From Bacteroidales bacterium UBA6445 (lineage in GTDB: Bacteria; Bacteroidota; Bacteroidia; Bacteroidales; UBA932): 44,971 nucleotides of DNA. The notes below the pieces were generated by a model. The model ran no database searches. It worked only from the letters and a program-made list of their open reading frames with translations, and was not told where the DNA came from. Location of the stretch: contig DJOF01000012.1 of the NCBI GenBank assembly GCA_002439585.1, positions 1 to 44,971 on the forward strand, read 5' to 3'. How positions within the stretch are numbered: the stretch's first letter is position 1; every line of letters starts with the position of its first letter. Shown here piece after piece: positions 8,660 to 17,594 of the stretch. Both the position numbers and the translations under genes were made by a program.

Positions 8660-10141
8660 ATGAAACTTGAAGATATTGTCAGGGACTGTGGCATATCGGA
8701 GACCACAGGCAATATGCAGACAGAGATCAGTTCAATCTGCAGCGACTCGAGAAAGGCCACTGCTGGAGCACTGTTCATAGCAGTCAGAGGCCATGCCGGA
8801 GACGGACACAAGTTCGCTGCTCAGGCTCTACAGAACGGGGCTGCTGCAATATTGTACGAAGATCCAGAAGCCCTGAAGGAGGCTTGTCCTTCGATTATGG
8901 AGAGCGGTGTACCGCTTGTCCATGTATATAATTCCAGATATGCGGAAGCCCTGGCTGCCGATGCATTTTTCGGACATCCTTCCAGAAGGCTGACACTCGT
9001 CGGTATCACAGGGACCAACGGCAAGACCACTACTGTGACACTGCTTTACTCTCTGTTCACGTCTCTCGGCTTCAGATGCGGACTTCTGTCCACCATCGCC
9101 AACTACGTAGGAGACAAAAGGACAGAGACAGCCAATACCACGTCAGACCCTATCACCATCAACTCTCTTCTTAAGGAGATGGCCGATAGCGGTTGCCGAT
9201 ATTGCTTCATGGAAGTAAGTTCTATAGGACTTGAGCAGGACAGAGTGAGCGGGCTTCACTTCAAGGCCGGGATCTTCTCTAACATAACACATGACCACCT
9301 TGACTATCACAAGACCTTTGCCGAATATCTGAGGTGCAAGAAGCTGTTCTTCGACATGCTGCCGAAAGGGGCATACGCAATAACCAACATCGATGACAAG
9401 AACGGCCGCGTGATGGTCCAAAATACAAAAGCAAAGATCGTAACGTATTCATGCCGCAACATGGCAGACCATACCTGCCGTATAATAGAGGAAGATTTCG
9501 GAGGAATGCAACTGCGCATCGACGGCACCGATGTCTGGACCAGACTTATAGGACGTCACAACGCTTACAACCTGCTTGCCGTATACACCGTCTCAATACT
9601 TATAGGGGCAGAGAAGGAGGACATCCTCAAGGGGATCAGCCTGCTCGGCCCTGTAAACGGAAGACTTGAGACAATTCACGGCCCGAAAGGACTGACCGTC
9701 ATCATTGACTATGCCCATACTCCGGATGCCCTTGACAATGTTCTTGGCACACTCCGTGACATAGGCAAGGACACATTCATCACTTGCCTCTTCGGCTGCG
9801 GAGGGGACAGGGACAGGACCAAGAGACCGGAGATGGCCGCTGTAGCCGAGAAATATGCAGACAGGATTATCATCACCTCCGACAACAGCCGTACCGAGAA
9901 GACCGCTGACATAATGGAAGACATCCGCAAGGGACTCTCCGCCAAGGGGATGATAAAGAGTATCTCTATCGAGGACAGGGAGCAGGCCATACGAACGGCC
10001 ATTCTGACAGCACCGCAAGGAAGCATCATCCTACTCGCAGGTAAGGGGCACGAGACATATCAGATACTCGGTACGGAGAAACGGCATTTCGATGAGCATG
10101 AGATAGTAAGGAAAATTTTCGCACAGATACAGGAGGCTTAA
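8660..10141 (+). CDS. murE: UDP-MurNAc-tripeptide synthetase MurE
   Basis: A cytosolic Mur ligase that adds the third amino acid, probably meso-diaminopimelate in this lineage, to UDP-MurNAc-L-Ala-D-Glu. The ATP loop GITGTNGKTTT is at about 115-125. The substrate-binding TTSDPITINSL is near 160, the catalytic MEVSSIGLEQDRV near 184, and IIDYAHTPDALDN near 348. The motif that recognises the added amino acid reads DNSR at 408-411 instead of the DNPR typical of diaminopimelate-adding enzymes. The final KGHETYQ motif is present. The length of 493 residues is normal. No murF lies in this cluster. Confidence 0.94.
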   Translation: MKLEDIVRDCGISETTGNMQTEISSICSDSRKATAGALFIAVRGHAGDGHKFAAQALQNGAAAILYEDPEALKEACPSIMESGVPLVHVYNSRYAEALAADAFFGHPSRRLTLVGITGTNGKTTTVTLLYSLFTSLGFRCGLLSTIANYVGDKRTETANTTSDPITINSLLKEMADSGCRYCFMEVSSIGLEQDRVSGLHFKAGIFSNITHDHLDYHKTFAEYLRCKKLFFDMLPKGAYAITNIDDKNGRVMVQNTKAKIVTYSCRNMADHTCRIIEEDFGGMQLRIDGTDVWTRLIGRHNAYNLLAVYTVSILIGAEKEDILKGISLLGPVNGRLETIHGPKGLTVIIDYAHTPDALDNVLGTLRDIGKDTFITCLFGCGGDRDRTKRPEMAAVAEKYADRIIITSDNSRTEKTADIMEDIRKGLSAKGMIKSISIEDREQAIRTAILTAPQGSIILLAGKGHETYQILGTEKRHFDEHEIVRKIFAQIQEA

Positions 10142-10145
10142 GACC

Positions 10146-11450
10146 ATGATATACCATTTGATCCAATGGCTCAATGACTATGATATCCCCGGACAAGGGC
10201 TGATGAACTATCTCTCCTTCAGGGCAATGCTTGCAAGCGTCACCGCGATGCTGATATCCTTTTTTGCAGGAAGGATAATCATCCGGTGGCTCAAACACAA
10301 GCAGTTAGGAGAGACAATACGAAATCTCGGACTGGAAGGGCAGATGCAGAAGGAGGGCACTCCGACAATGGGTGGGATAATCATTCTGCTTGCCATAACC
10401 GTATCGGCACTTCTCTTCTGCAACCTTACCAACATATACGCCCAGCTTTTGATATTCACCACATTATGGTGCGGAGGCATAGGATTCGCCGATGACTATA
10501 TAAAGGTATTCAAGCACAACAAGGAAGGCATGAGTGCCCGCGGGAAGCTCGCACTGCAACTTGCACTCGGGCTTATAGTCGCACTGACAGTTTGCTTCAA
10601 CAACGACATTGTCATAAGGGAGAAAGTAAAGATTGCCCCCGAGCAGCAGAACTATGTGACAGACCTTGCAGGAGACATAGATATAGACAGCGAAAGGATC
10701 GTCAAAGATAACGGTTGGCAGATGGAAAATGTAGTCAAGAGTACTACTACCACAATACCTTTTGTCAAGGACCACGAATTTGACTACAAATGGCTCTCTC
10801 CATTCAAAGGGAAATGGGGATGGTACTGCAAATGGGCAATATATGCATTGATGATCGTAATTGTCATCACGGCATGCTCCAACGGTACAAATCTGACGGA
10901 CGGACTCGACGGCCTGGCGGCGGGCACATCGGCAATCGTGGGTATCGTCATCGGGATCCTAGCATGGCTTAGCGGTAACCTCATCAATTCCGACTACCTC
11001 AACATAATGTACATACCAGGGACAGGTGAGGTAGCAGTATTCATGTCGGCATTCGTCGGGGCTCTGCTCGGCTTTCTGTGGTACAATTCATATCCGGCAC
11101 AAGTGTTCATGGGCGATACCGGAAGCCTTGCAATCGGAGGCATCATCGGAGTAAGTGCCGTGCTTATCCGCAAGGAACTTCTCCTGCCAGTACTCTGCGG
11201 CATCTTCCTTGTCGAGAGCCTCTCGGTCCTTCTACAAAGATATTATTTCAAATACACTAAAAAGAAATACGGGACAGGCCGGAGGATTTTCCGCATGGCG
11301 CCCCTGCACCACCACTACCAGAGGACAGACATTCCTGCTCTTGTGAAATGGCCTTCCCACCCGATACCAGAGGCCAAGATCGTCACAAGATTTTGGCTTG
11401 TTGGACTCATACTGGCAGTCGCGACTTTGGCTTTGCTTAAAATAAGATAG
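10146..11450 (+). CDS. mraY: Phospho-MurNAc-pentapeptide transferase MraY
   Basis: An integral membrane enzyme that transfers phospho-MurNAc-pentapeptide from UDP to undecaprenyl phosphate, making lipid I. The family signatures are present: GTPTMGGIIILLAI near residue 72, GFADDYIKV near 118 (the Asp-Asp pair), NGTNLTDGLDGLAAG near 248 and APLHHHYQ near 378. About ten membrane helices are predicted by eye. At 434 residues it is some 70 longer than E. coli MraY. The extra length is a polar segment between about 155 and 225 (EQQNYVTDLAGDIDIDSERI and on), in a loop before helix 6. Confidence 0.95.
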   Translation: MIYHLIQWLNDYDIPGQGLMNYLSFRAMLASVTAMLISFFAGRIIIRWLKHKQLGETIRNLGLEGQMQKEGTPTMGGIIILLAITVSALLFCNLTNIYAQLLIFTTLWCGGIGFADDYIKVFKHNKEGMSARGKLALQLALGLIVALTVCFNNDIVIREKVKIAPEQQNYVTDLAGDIDIDSERIVKDNGWQMENVVKSTTTTIPFVKDHEFDYKWLSPFKGKWGWYCKWAIYALMIVIVITACSNGTNLTDGLDGLAAGTSAIVGIVIGILAWLSGNLINSDYLNIMYIPGTGEVAVFMSAFVGALLGFLWYNSYPAQVFMGDTGSLAIGGIIGVSAVLIRKELLLPVLCGIFLVESLSVLLQRYYFKYTKKKYGTGRRIFRMAPLHHHYQRTDIPALVKWPSHPIPEAKIVTRFWLVGLILAVATLALLKIR

Positions 11451-11453
11451 TTT

Positions 11454-12797
11454 ATGGACAGGAAAATAACAATACTTGGCGGAGGAGAAAGCGGAGTCGG
11501 AGCAGCCGTCCTCGCCAAGACAAAGGGCTTTGATGTATTTCTCTCTGACTGTGGCAAGATCGCACCGGAGCATAAGGCAATGTTGGACAAATGGGAGATA
11601 CCCTATGAGTCTGGACACCATACCCCCGAGAAGATACTCAACTCGGACGAGATCATAAAGAGCCCCGGAATACCGGACACAGCACCCATCGTGAAAGAGG
11701 CCATCGCAAAAGGCATCCATATAATCTCGGAAATAGAATTTGCTGGGCGTTATGACTCGGCGAAGAAGATCTGCGTGACCGGCAGCAACGGCAAGACGAC
11801 CACAACGTCACTTATTTATTACCTTCTGAAGGAAGCCGGTCTCAATGTCGGACTCGGAGGCAATATAGGTAAAAGCTACGCATATCAGGTAGCAACCGAA
11901 CATTTCGACTATTATGTACTGGAGATCAGCAGTTTCCAGCTCGACAACTGCTACGAGTTCCGCCCAGACATAGCTATCATCACAAATATAACCCCCGATC
12001 ATCTTGACCGTTACGGCTACAACATGGAGAACTATGTCAGGGCAAAGTTCAGGCTCATACGCAATCTCCGCAAAGAAGACTGCTTCATATTCGACTCTGA
12101 CGATGCAATCACCATAAGCCATCTTGACAAGATAGTCACTGAGGCCAAGAAGCTGCCTTTCTCCCAGAATCACAAGGAAGACCAAGGGGCGTACGTTGAC
12201 AAAGACAAGATTGTAGTGAAATATGGAGAGGAAGAATGTGACATATTCCTCAATGAACTGGCGCTCGGAGGCAAACACAACATATACAACTCTATGGCAG
12301 CAGCTCTCGCAGCCAAGGCCACCGGCATAGACAATGAGGTGATCCGCAACTCATTGGAGACATTTGCCCCGATAGAACACCGCCTCGAACCGGTACTCAG
12401 TGTGGGAGGAGTCCTGTATATCAATGACTCTAAGGCAACCAACGTGGATGCTGCCTGGTATGCGCTTGAATGCCAGAGCCGTCCAGTCGTATGGATAGTC
12501 GGAGGCACAGACAAGGGCAACGACTATAGCGTACTTGACGACCTCGTAAGGCAGAAGGTCAAGGCCATCGTATGCCTTGGCAAAGACAACCGGAAGATCC
12601 ACGCAGCCTTTGAACCGATAGTGGGCAAAGACAAGATAAAGGACACATTCTCGGCCAAAGATGCAGTGCTTGCCGCAAGGGATTTCGCATCAGAAGGGGA
12701 CGTGGTACTGCTCAGCCCATGCTGTGCAAGCTTTGACCTCTTCACTTGCTATGAAGACCGAGGAGAACAGTTCAAGGCAGCAGTAAGAAGCTTATGA
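11454..12797 (+). CDS. murD: UDP-MurNAc-L-Ala-D-glutamate ligase MurD
   Basis: A cytosolic Mur ligase that adds D-glutamate to UDP-MurNAc-L-alanine. The N-terminal Rossmann loop ILGGGESGVGAAVLAK lies at residues 7-22 and the ATP loop VTGSNGKTTTTSL near 108. LEISSFQLD is near 160, NITPDHLDRYG near 180, and the C-terminal YINDSKATNVDA near 322 matches the D-glutamate-binding segment. The length of 447 residues is typical. It starts three bases after mraY, and its TGA overlaps the ftsW ATG by four bases. Confidence 0.95.
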   Translation: MDRKITILGGGESGVGAAVLAKTKGFDVFLSDCGKIAPEHKAMLDKWEIPYESGHHTPEKILNSDEIIKSPGIPDTAPIVKEAIAKGIHIISEIEFAGRYDSAKKICVTGSNGKTTTTSLIYYLLKEAGLNVGLGGNIGKSYAYQVATEHFDYYVLEISSFQLDNCYEFRPDIAIITNITPDHLDRYGYNMENYVRAKFRLIRNLRKEDCFIFDSDDAITISHLDKIVTEAKKLPFSQNHKEDQGAYVDKDKIVVKYGEEECDIFLNELALGGKHNIYNSMAAALAAKATGIDNEVIRNSLETFAPIEHRLEPVLSVGGVLYINDSKATNVDAAWYALECQSRPVVWIVGGTDKGNDYSVLDDLVRQKVKAIVCLGKDNRKIHAAFEPIVGKDKIKDTFSAKDAVLAARDFASEGDVVLLSPCCASFDLFTCYEDRGEQFKAAVRSL

Positions 12798-14164
12798 ACG
12801 GGGGCAAAAAAGAAGGTAGCCTGTGGAATATAAGTTCCAGGCTTGAAGGGGACAGGGTTATCTGGATCATTGTCCTTTGCCTCATCATGTTCTCTATCGT
12901 GGCAATATCCTCATCCACTTCTCTGCTTGCGCTTCAGAACAAGAGCACGAGAATGCCTATCGCAATGGAGCAGGTCATCGTGTCCCTGCTCGGGATGGGT
13001 ATTATCCTGTTTATCTACAAGATAGGGAGAATAGGATATTTCAGGTGGATCTCAAGGTCGGGCTTCCTTCTGTCATTCCTTATGCTCACATTCCTGGCAT
13101 CTCATTTCGACAATATACCTTTCTTCAGAGCAGCAAAGGTCAATGAGGCGTGGCGGTGCATAGTCATATTCGGTTTCCAGCTTCATGTCTTTGAATTTGT
13201 CAAGGTCTTGATGATAATGTACATTGCCTGGGCAACCGATGCACTGAAAAACGGCAAAGAGCATTTCATTACAGATGACATGGCAAAACGAAAGCACCTT
13301 GCGTTCATGTCCCGCGAGTGGGCTAGAGTGTGTTTCTACATAATCCTGCCTATCGGCATCACTACACTGCTAATAGCATTGGGCAGTAATTCAAGTGCCG
13401 GGTTCATAGGCGTTGTGATGATGGTGACCGCGATAGTCGGAGGCCTGAAGTTCAAATACCTGCTGACACTTGTCGGTACTGTCGCCCTCTGCGGCACTGT
13501 CATATTAGGTACTTACCATCTCTCAGAGAAGAAAGTATTCTCCCGAGTAGGACTCATTGAAAACCGAATCAGACTTGTCTTTGAAGATCCCCTCAAAAGA
13601 CTATCTGAAGAGAAACCTGGGACGCAGGGCTTTCAAGACGTGCTTGACGAGACGATGCAACCTGTCAGCGCAAAAGTTGCTGTTAGCGAGGGTGGATTTT
13701 TCGGAAAAGGTCCAGGAAAGAGCACCCAGAGATACAAGGTAGCCGTGATGTACGAAGACTACATGTTCAGTTTCATAGTGGAAGAGTACGGATGGATAGG
13801 GGCTATCATACTGATGATGCTGTACGGGAGTCTCCTCGCCAGAGGCTCAATCATTGTCAGGAACTGCGACAACCACTACGCCAAGGTAATGATTGCAGGA
13901 CTCGTGATCATGATTGCAAGTCAGGCTCTTATGCACATGGTTGTCAACGTGGACCTCTTTCCTCTCACAGGACAGACACTCCCGATGATAAGCCATGGCA
14001 AGAGCTCGTTTATCGCATTCAGCATTGCCTTCGGCATCATTCTGTCTGTAAGTAAGCTTGCAAAAAGGAAAATCGAACAGGAGGCAGCCAAGGCGGATCC
14101 TATCATAGTTACGAATGATGATGTCAAGGATCGCCTCACTGACCTTGACAATCTCGAAAGTTGA
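12794..14164 (+). CDS. ftsW: Septal peptidoglycan polymerase FtsW
   Basis: A SEDS-family membrane glycosyltransferase that polymerises lipid II at the septum together with the PBP3 encoded upstream. About ten hydrophobic helices are visible. Conserved parts include FVKVLMIMYIAWATDALK near residue 135, the long extracytoplasmic loop (about 255-315) containing EGGFFGKGPGKSTQRYKV, and the C-terminal NVDLFPLTGQTLPMISHGKSSF near 385, which has the PxTGxxLPFxSxGGSS pattern of FtsW/RodA with GKS for GGS. The choice of FtsW over RodA rests on its place between murD and murG. The length is 456 residues, with a charged cytoplasmic tail. Confidence 0.93.
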   Translation: MNGGKKEGSLWNISSRLEGDRVIWIIVLCLIMFSIVAISSSTSLLALQNKSTRMPIAMEQVIVSLLGMGIILFIYKIGRIGYFRWISRSGFLLSFLMLTFLASHFDNIPFFRAAKVNEAWRCIVIFGFQLHVFEFVKVLMIMYIAWATDALKNGKEHFITDDMAKRKHLAFMSREWARVCFYIILPIGITTLLIALGSNSSAGFIGVVMMVTAIVGGLKFKYLLTLVGTVALCGTVILGTYHLSEKKVFSRVGLIENRIRLVFEDPLKRLSEEKPGTQGFQDVLDETMQPVSAKVAVSEGGFFGKGPGKSTQRYKVAVMYEDYMFSFIVEEYGWIGAIILMMLYGSLLARGSIIVRNCDNHYAKVMIAGLVIMIASQALMHMVVNVDLFPLTGQTLPMISHGKSSFIAFSIAFGIILSVSKLAKRKIEQEAAKADPIIVTNDDVKDRLTDLDNLES

Positions 14165-14171
14165 CAAAGCC

Positions 14172-15323
14172 ATGGGAAATTACAGAAAACTCAGGATAAT
14201 AATAAGCGGTGGCGGCACGGGAGGTCATATTTTCCCGGCCGTATCTATCGCCGACAAGATGAAAGAGCTTAACGCCGGGAATGAGATTCTCTTTGTCGGT
14301 GCGGAAGGCAAGATGGAGATGGACAAAGTCCCTGCAGCCGGATATAGGATCACTGGACTGCCGATCACAGGACTGCAAAGAAAGCTCAATGTGAAGAATA
14401 TATTGAACGACCTTTCGGTCCCGTTCAAAGTGATAGAAAGTGTCCGTAAAGCAGGCAAGATAATAAGGGATTTTGACCCAGATATAGCGATTGGAGTCGG
14501 GGGATATGCCAGCGCTCCCCTTCTGTGGGCAGCACAGCGGCATGGTATCCCCACCCTTATCCAGGAGCAGAACGGTTTCGCAGGACTGACAAACAGGATA
14601 CTCGGCAGACATGCCGGAAGGATCTGCGTGGCGTATGAGGGGATGGAGAGATTTTTCCCGGCAGACCGTATCGTGATGACAGGCAACCCGATAAGGAAAG
14701 ACATAGTCCCTGCTACAGAGGCTATGCGGACGGAGGGGTTTAAGTTCTACGGACTTAACCCTGCCAAACAGCATATTTTCATCACCGGAGGAAGTCTCGG
14801 AAGCGGCACTCTCAACAAGACAGTACGTCTATGGATCGAGGCCGGTTGTCCGGGCGGAGAGAATGTGGAACTCCTCTGGCAATGCGGCAAATATTACAAG
14901 GCAGGAACAGATGATTTCATGAAGAATCATCCTGAAGTGAACGGTATGATACACTACAGCGATTTCATATCAAGAATGGACTTGGCCTATGCGGCATGCG
15001 ATGTGATAGTGGCCAGATCTGGTGCCAGCACAGTATCGGAATTATGCGCAGCTCACAAGGCAGCAGTATTCGTACCCTCTCCCAACGTGGCTGAAGATCA
15101 CCAGACACACAACGCGATGGCGATTGTAAGCAAGAATGCGGCTCTCTTGGTAAAGGATGCAGACGCTCCTCAAAAACTTATGCCTACCGCTCTCGCCCTT
15201 GCATCCGACAAGGAAAAGATCGCAACGCTGGAGAGAAATATAGCAGAGCTCGCACTTCCAGATGCCGCCCTTAAGATAGCCGAAGAAGCTTACAGGCTGT
15301 GCGGAGCGGGCAGGAAGGGATAG
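14172..15323 (+). CDS. murG: UDP-GlcNAc:lipid I N-acetylglucosaminyltransferase MurG
   Basis: A peripheral membrane glycosyltransferase (GT28) that adds GlcNAc to lipid I to give lipid II. The N-terminal GGGTGGHIFPAVSIAD is at about residue 12, GVGGYASAPLLWAA near 100, LIQEQNGFAGLTNR near 122, ITGGSLGSG near 195, and the nucleotide-binding VARSGASTVSEL near 285. An upstream in-frame ATG at 14115 would overlap ftsW by about 50 bases. The ATG at 14172 leaves a seven-base gap and gives the expected N-terminus, so it is preferred. The length is 383 residues. Confidence 0.95.
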   Translation: MGNYRKLRIIISGGGTGGHIFPAVSIADKMKELNAGNEILFVGAEGKMEMDKVPAAGYRITGLPITGLQRKLNVKNILNDLSVPFKVIESVRKAGKIIRDFDPDIAIGVGGYASAPLLWAAQRHGIPTLIQEQNGFAGLTNRILGRHAGRICVAYEGMERFFPADRIVMTGNPIRKDIVPATEAMRTEGFKFYGLNPAKQHIFITGGSLGSGTLNKTVRLWIEAGCPGGENVELLWQCGKYYKAGTDDFMKNHPEVNGMIHYSDFISRMDLAYAACDVIVARSGASTVSELCAAHKAAVFVPSPNVAEDHQTHNAMAIVSKNAALLVKDADAPQKLMPTALALASDKEKIATLERNIAELALPDAALKIAEEAYRLCGAGRKG

Positions 15324-15432
15324 GCATTGGATTACGGAGAAGGACTAACACCGTGGACGTGCTCTCTACTGGCAAGAGAGAGATAGTCCCAGTGGCAAGA
15401 AGAATGTTCATTTAGACATAACAATAAGCAAG
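15324..15432 (+). other. 109-base gap between murG and murC with a small hairpin
   Basis: This is the only sizeable gap in the dcw cluster; other junctions are 2-7 bases or overlaps. It contains a 6-bp hairpin (CTCTCT at 15362-15367 with AGAGAG at 15375-15380) and no T-run. A GTG-started reading frame of 20 codons spans 15352-15414 but has no recognisable product. No -7 element of the TAnnTTTG type is seen. It may be a spacer or hold a processing site. Confidence 0.5.
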
Positions 15433-16800
15433 ATGTTCAAATACAAGCACATATACCTAATAGGGATAGGCGGAATAGGTATGAGCGCCATCGCCCGCTA
15501 CTACAAATTCAAGGGACTTGATGTATCCGGATATGACAAGACCCCGTCAGATCTCACTGCAAGTCTTCAGAAAGAAGGCATACGCGTACACTACGATGAC
15601 AACTGTTCCTGCATACCACAGGACAAGGAACACACCCTCGTGGTCTATACTCCGGCCATACCGGATGACCTGGGAGAGCTAGTATATGTAAGGGAACATG
15701 GATACAAGATTGTCAAAAGATCCAAAATACTCGGGGAGATCACTGACGGACAGGAATGTATTGCGGTAGCCGGCACACACGGCAAGACAACTACAAGCAT
15801 GCTCATAGCCCATATTCTCACTGAGAGTGGCACAGGCTGCTCCGCATTCCTCGGAGGCATATCCAAGAACTATGGGACTAATCTCCTGACAAGCCATACT
15901 CCAGTAGTAGTGGCGGAGGCAGACGAATACGACAGGTCATTTCTACAGCTTCATCCTGAGATAGCGGTGATCACCTATATGGATGCAGACCATCTCGACA
16001 TCTACGGAGACCTCGCCCATGTCAAGGAGGCATTCAAAGCCTTCGCATCACAGGTAACCAAAACCCTGATACTCAAGAAAGGGCTGGACATCACTCCGAC
16101 CGACACCAAGGCAAGTATCGTCACATACCATTATGATGACCCTGATGCCGGATACTATGCACGCAATCCCAGACCGGACAGTCTCGGGTACTTCGATTTC
16201 GACATAGTATATCCGGGAGGCTCAATTGACAATATACACTGCGGAGTACCGGGTTGGATCAATGTAGAGAACAGCGTTGCAGCGGCAGCAGCCTGCCATG
16301 AATACGGATTGGGCGATGATGCGATAAGGTCTGCCATAGCTTCGTTCAAAGGGGCATGGAGAAGACTTGACATACACCTGAACACTCCTAAGCTGTCTTA
16401 CATAGACGATTACGCCCACCATCCTAAAGAATTGGCATCGGCCATAAGCTCCATGCGAGAGATTTTTCCCGGAAGGAAGCTCACTGCCGTATTCCAACCA
16501 CATCTCTACACAAGGACAAGGGACTTTGCCGATGAGTTTGCAGCTGCACTCAGCAAAGTAGACAAACTCATACTTCTTGACATCTACCCCGCAAGGGAGA
16601 AGCCTATAGAAGGCGTAACCTCGAAGCTGATCTTCGACAAATTGACCTGTCCGGAGAAAATAATGATTCCTAAAGAGAAACTTATGGAATATCTCGAAAA
16701 TGAGCCTATCGATGTACTTGCAACATTCGGTGCAGGCAACATAGACAGGTTCATAGAACCTATAACCGAGATGCTTACAAAAAGGGCCGAGGGCAAATGA
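15433..16800 (+). CDS. murC: UDP-MurNAc-L-alanine ligase MurC
   Basis: The first Mur ligase of the pathway, adding L-alanine to UDP-MurNAc. The N-terminal dinucleotide-like loop IGIGGIGMSAIARYY is at residues 10-24 and the ATP loop VAGTHGKTTTSML near 115. VAEADEYDRSFLQLHP is near 160 with the acidic residues of the active site, and SYIDDYAHHPKELASAI near 325 is the MurC-specific C-terminal segment. The length of 455 residues is usual. Its stop codon overlaps the ftsQ start by four bases. Confidence 0.95.
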   Translation: MFKYKHIYLIGIGGIGMSAIARYYKFKGLDVSGYDKTPSDLTASLQKEGIRVHYDDNCSCIPQDKEHTLVVYTPAIPDDLGELVYVREHGYKIVKRSKILGEITDGQECIAVAGTHGKTTTSMLIAHILTESGTGCSAFLGGISKNYGTNLLTSHTPVVVAEADEYDRSFLQLHPEIAVITYMDADHLDIYGDLAHVKEAFKAFASQVTKTLILKKGLDITPTDTKASIVTYHYDDPDAGYYARNPRPDSLGYFDFDIVYPGGSIDNIHCGVPGWINVENSVAAAAACHEYGLGDDAIRSAIASFKGAWRRLDIHLNTPKLSYIDDYAHHPKELASAISSMREIFPGRKLTAVFQPHLYTRTRDFADEFAAALSKVDKLILLDIYPAREKPIEGVTSKLIFDKLTCPEKIMIPKEKLMEYLENEPIDVLATFGAGNIDRFIEPITEMLTKRAEGK

Positions 16801-17594
16801 AACGGCTTCCCGCATACGCTGTGGCTGCTGCAGTCACCTCTCTTCTGTGCATATCCGTCATCATGGCCGATACGGCCCGTCGACATGCCCAGAAGGAGAA
16901 GACATGCTCAGGAATCACAGTAGAATACAGCGATGACGAAGAGATGCGGTTTGTCTCCGAGAAAGACATAAGAGAATACATCTCTCGTGAATACGGAAAT
17001 TGCAAGGGCAAGAGACTTGAAGATATAGAATTGCCGAAGATCGAGAAGATAATCAGCAGCAAGAGCGCTGTTAGACAAAGCGATGCCTACCTAACATCGG
17101 ACGGAATGATTCATATCCTTGTATCCCAGCGAGAGCCGGTCTTGCGAATGGTCATAGGTGGCATGAACTGGTATGCTGACAGCGAAGGCTTTATCTTCCC
17201 GATTAACAGGAACTATACCCCTATGGTTCCAGTTGCCGATGGAGCTATCCCTATAGAGCTATCTAAAGGATTCAAGGGCAAGGCACCCACTCCAAAAGGG
17301 CGCAAATGGATGGAAGAGATCCTCTCGGTGATCGACTTTACGGCAAATGACGGGAAATGGAGAGACAGCATATCCCAGATTCGGACTGATAAGGATCGGG
17401 GGCTTATCATAGTCCCGACAAAAGGCAGAGAGAGATTCGTAATAGGAGACGCTGTCGGGATCGGAGAGAAATTTGACAAAATCGAAGACTATTACAGATA
17501 CATAGTCCCACTAAAGAAAAATTACACTGTTGTGGACGTTTCATTCAGGGGACAGATAGTTTGTGCAAACAAGAGCTACCGATATGGACAATAG
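16797..17594 (+). CDS. ftsQ: Cell division protein FtsQ/DivIB
   Basis: A bitopic division protein that links early and late septal proteins. It has a short N-terminus, one membrane helix at about residues 7-25 (AVAAAVTSLLCISVIMA), then a periplasmic part of about 235 residues. The segment FVSEKDIREYISREYGNCKG near 45-65, followed by RQSDAYLTSDGMIHILVSQR, fits the POTRA-like domain and the start of the beta domain of FtsQ. Overall identity to proteobacterial FtsQ looks low. The call leans on topology and on its place between murC and ftsA. It overlaps murC by four bases and ftsA by eleven. Confidence 0.88.
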   Translation: MKRLPAYAVAAAVTSLLCISVIMADTARRHAQKEKTCSGITVEYSDDEEMRFVSEKDIREYISREYGNCKGKRLEDIELPKIEKIISSKSAVRQSDAYLTSDGMIHILVSQREPVLRMVIGGMNWYADSEGFIFPINRNYTPMVPVADGAIPIELSKGFKGKAPTPKGRKWMEEILSVIDFTANDGKWRDSISQIRTDKDRGLIIVPTKGRERFVIGDAVGIGEKFDKIEDYYRYIVPLKKNYTVVDVSFRGQIVCANKSYRYGQ

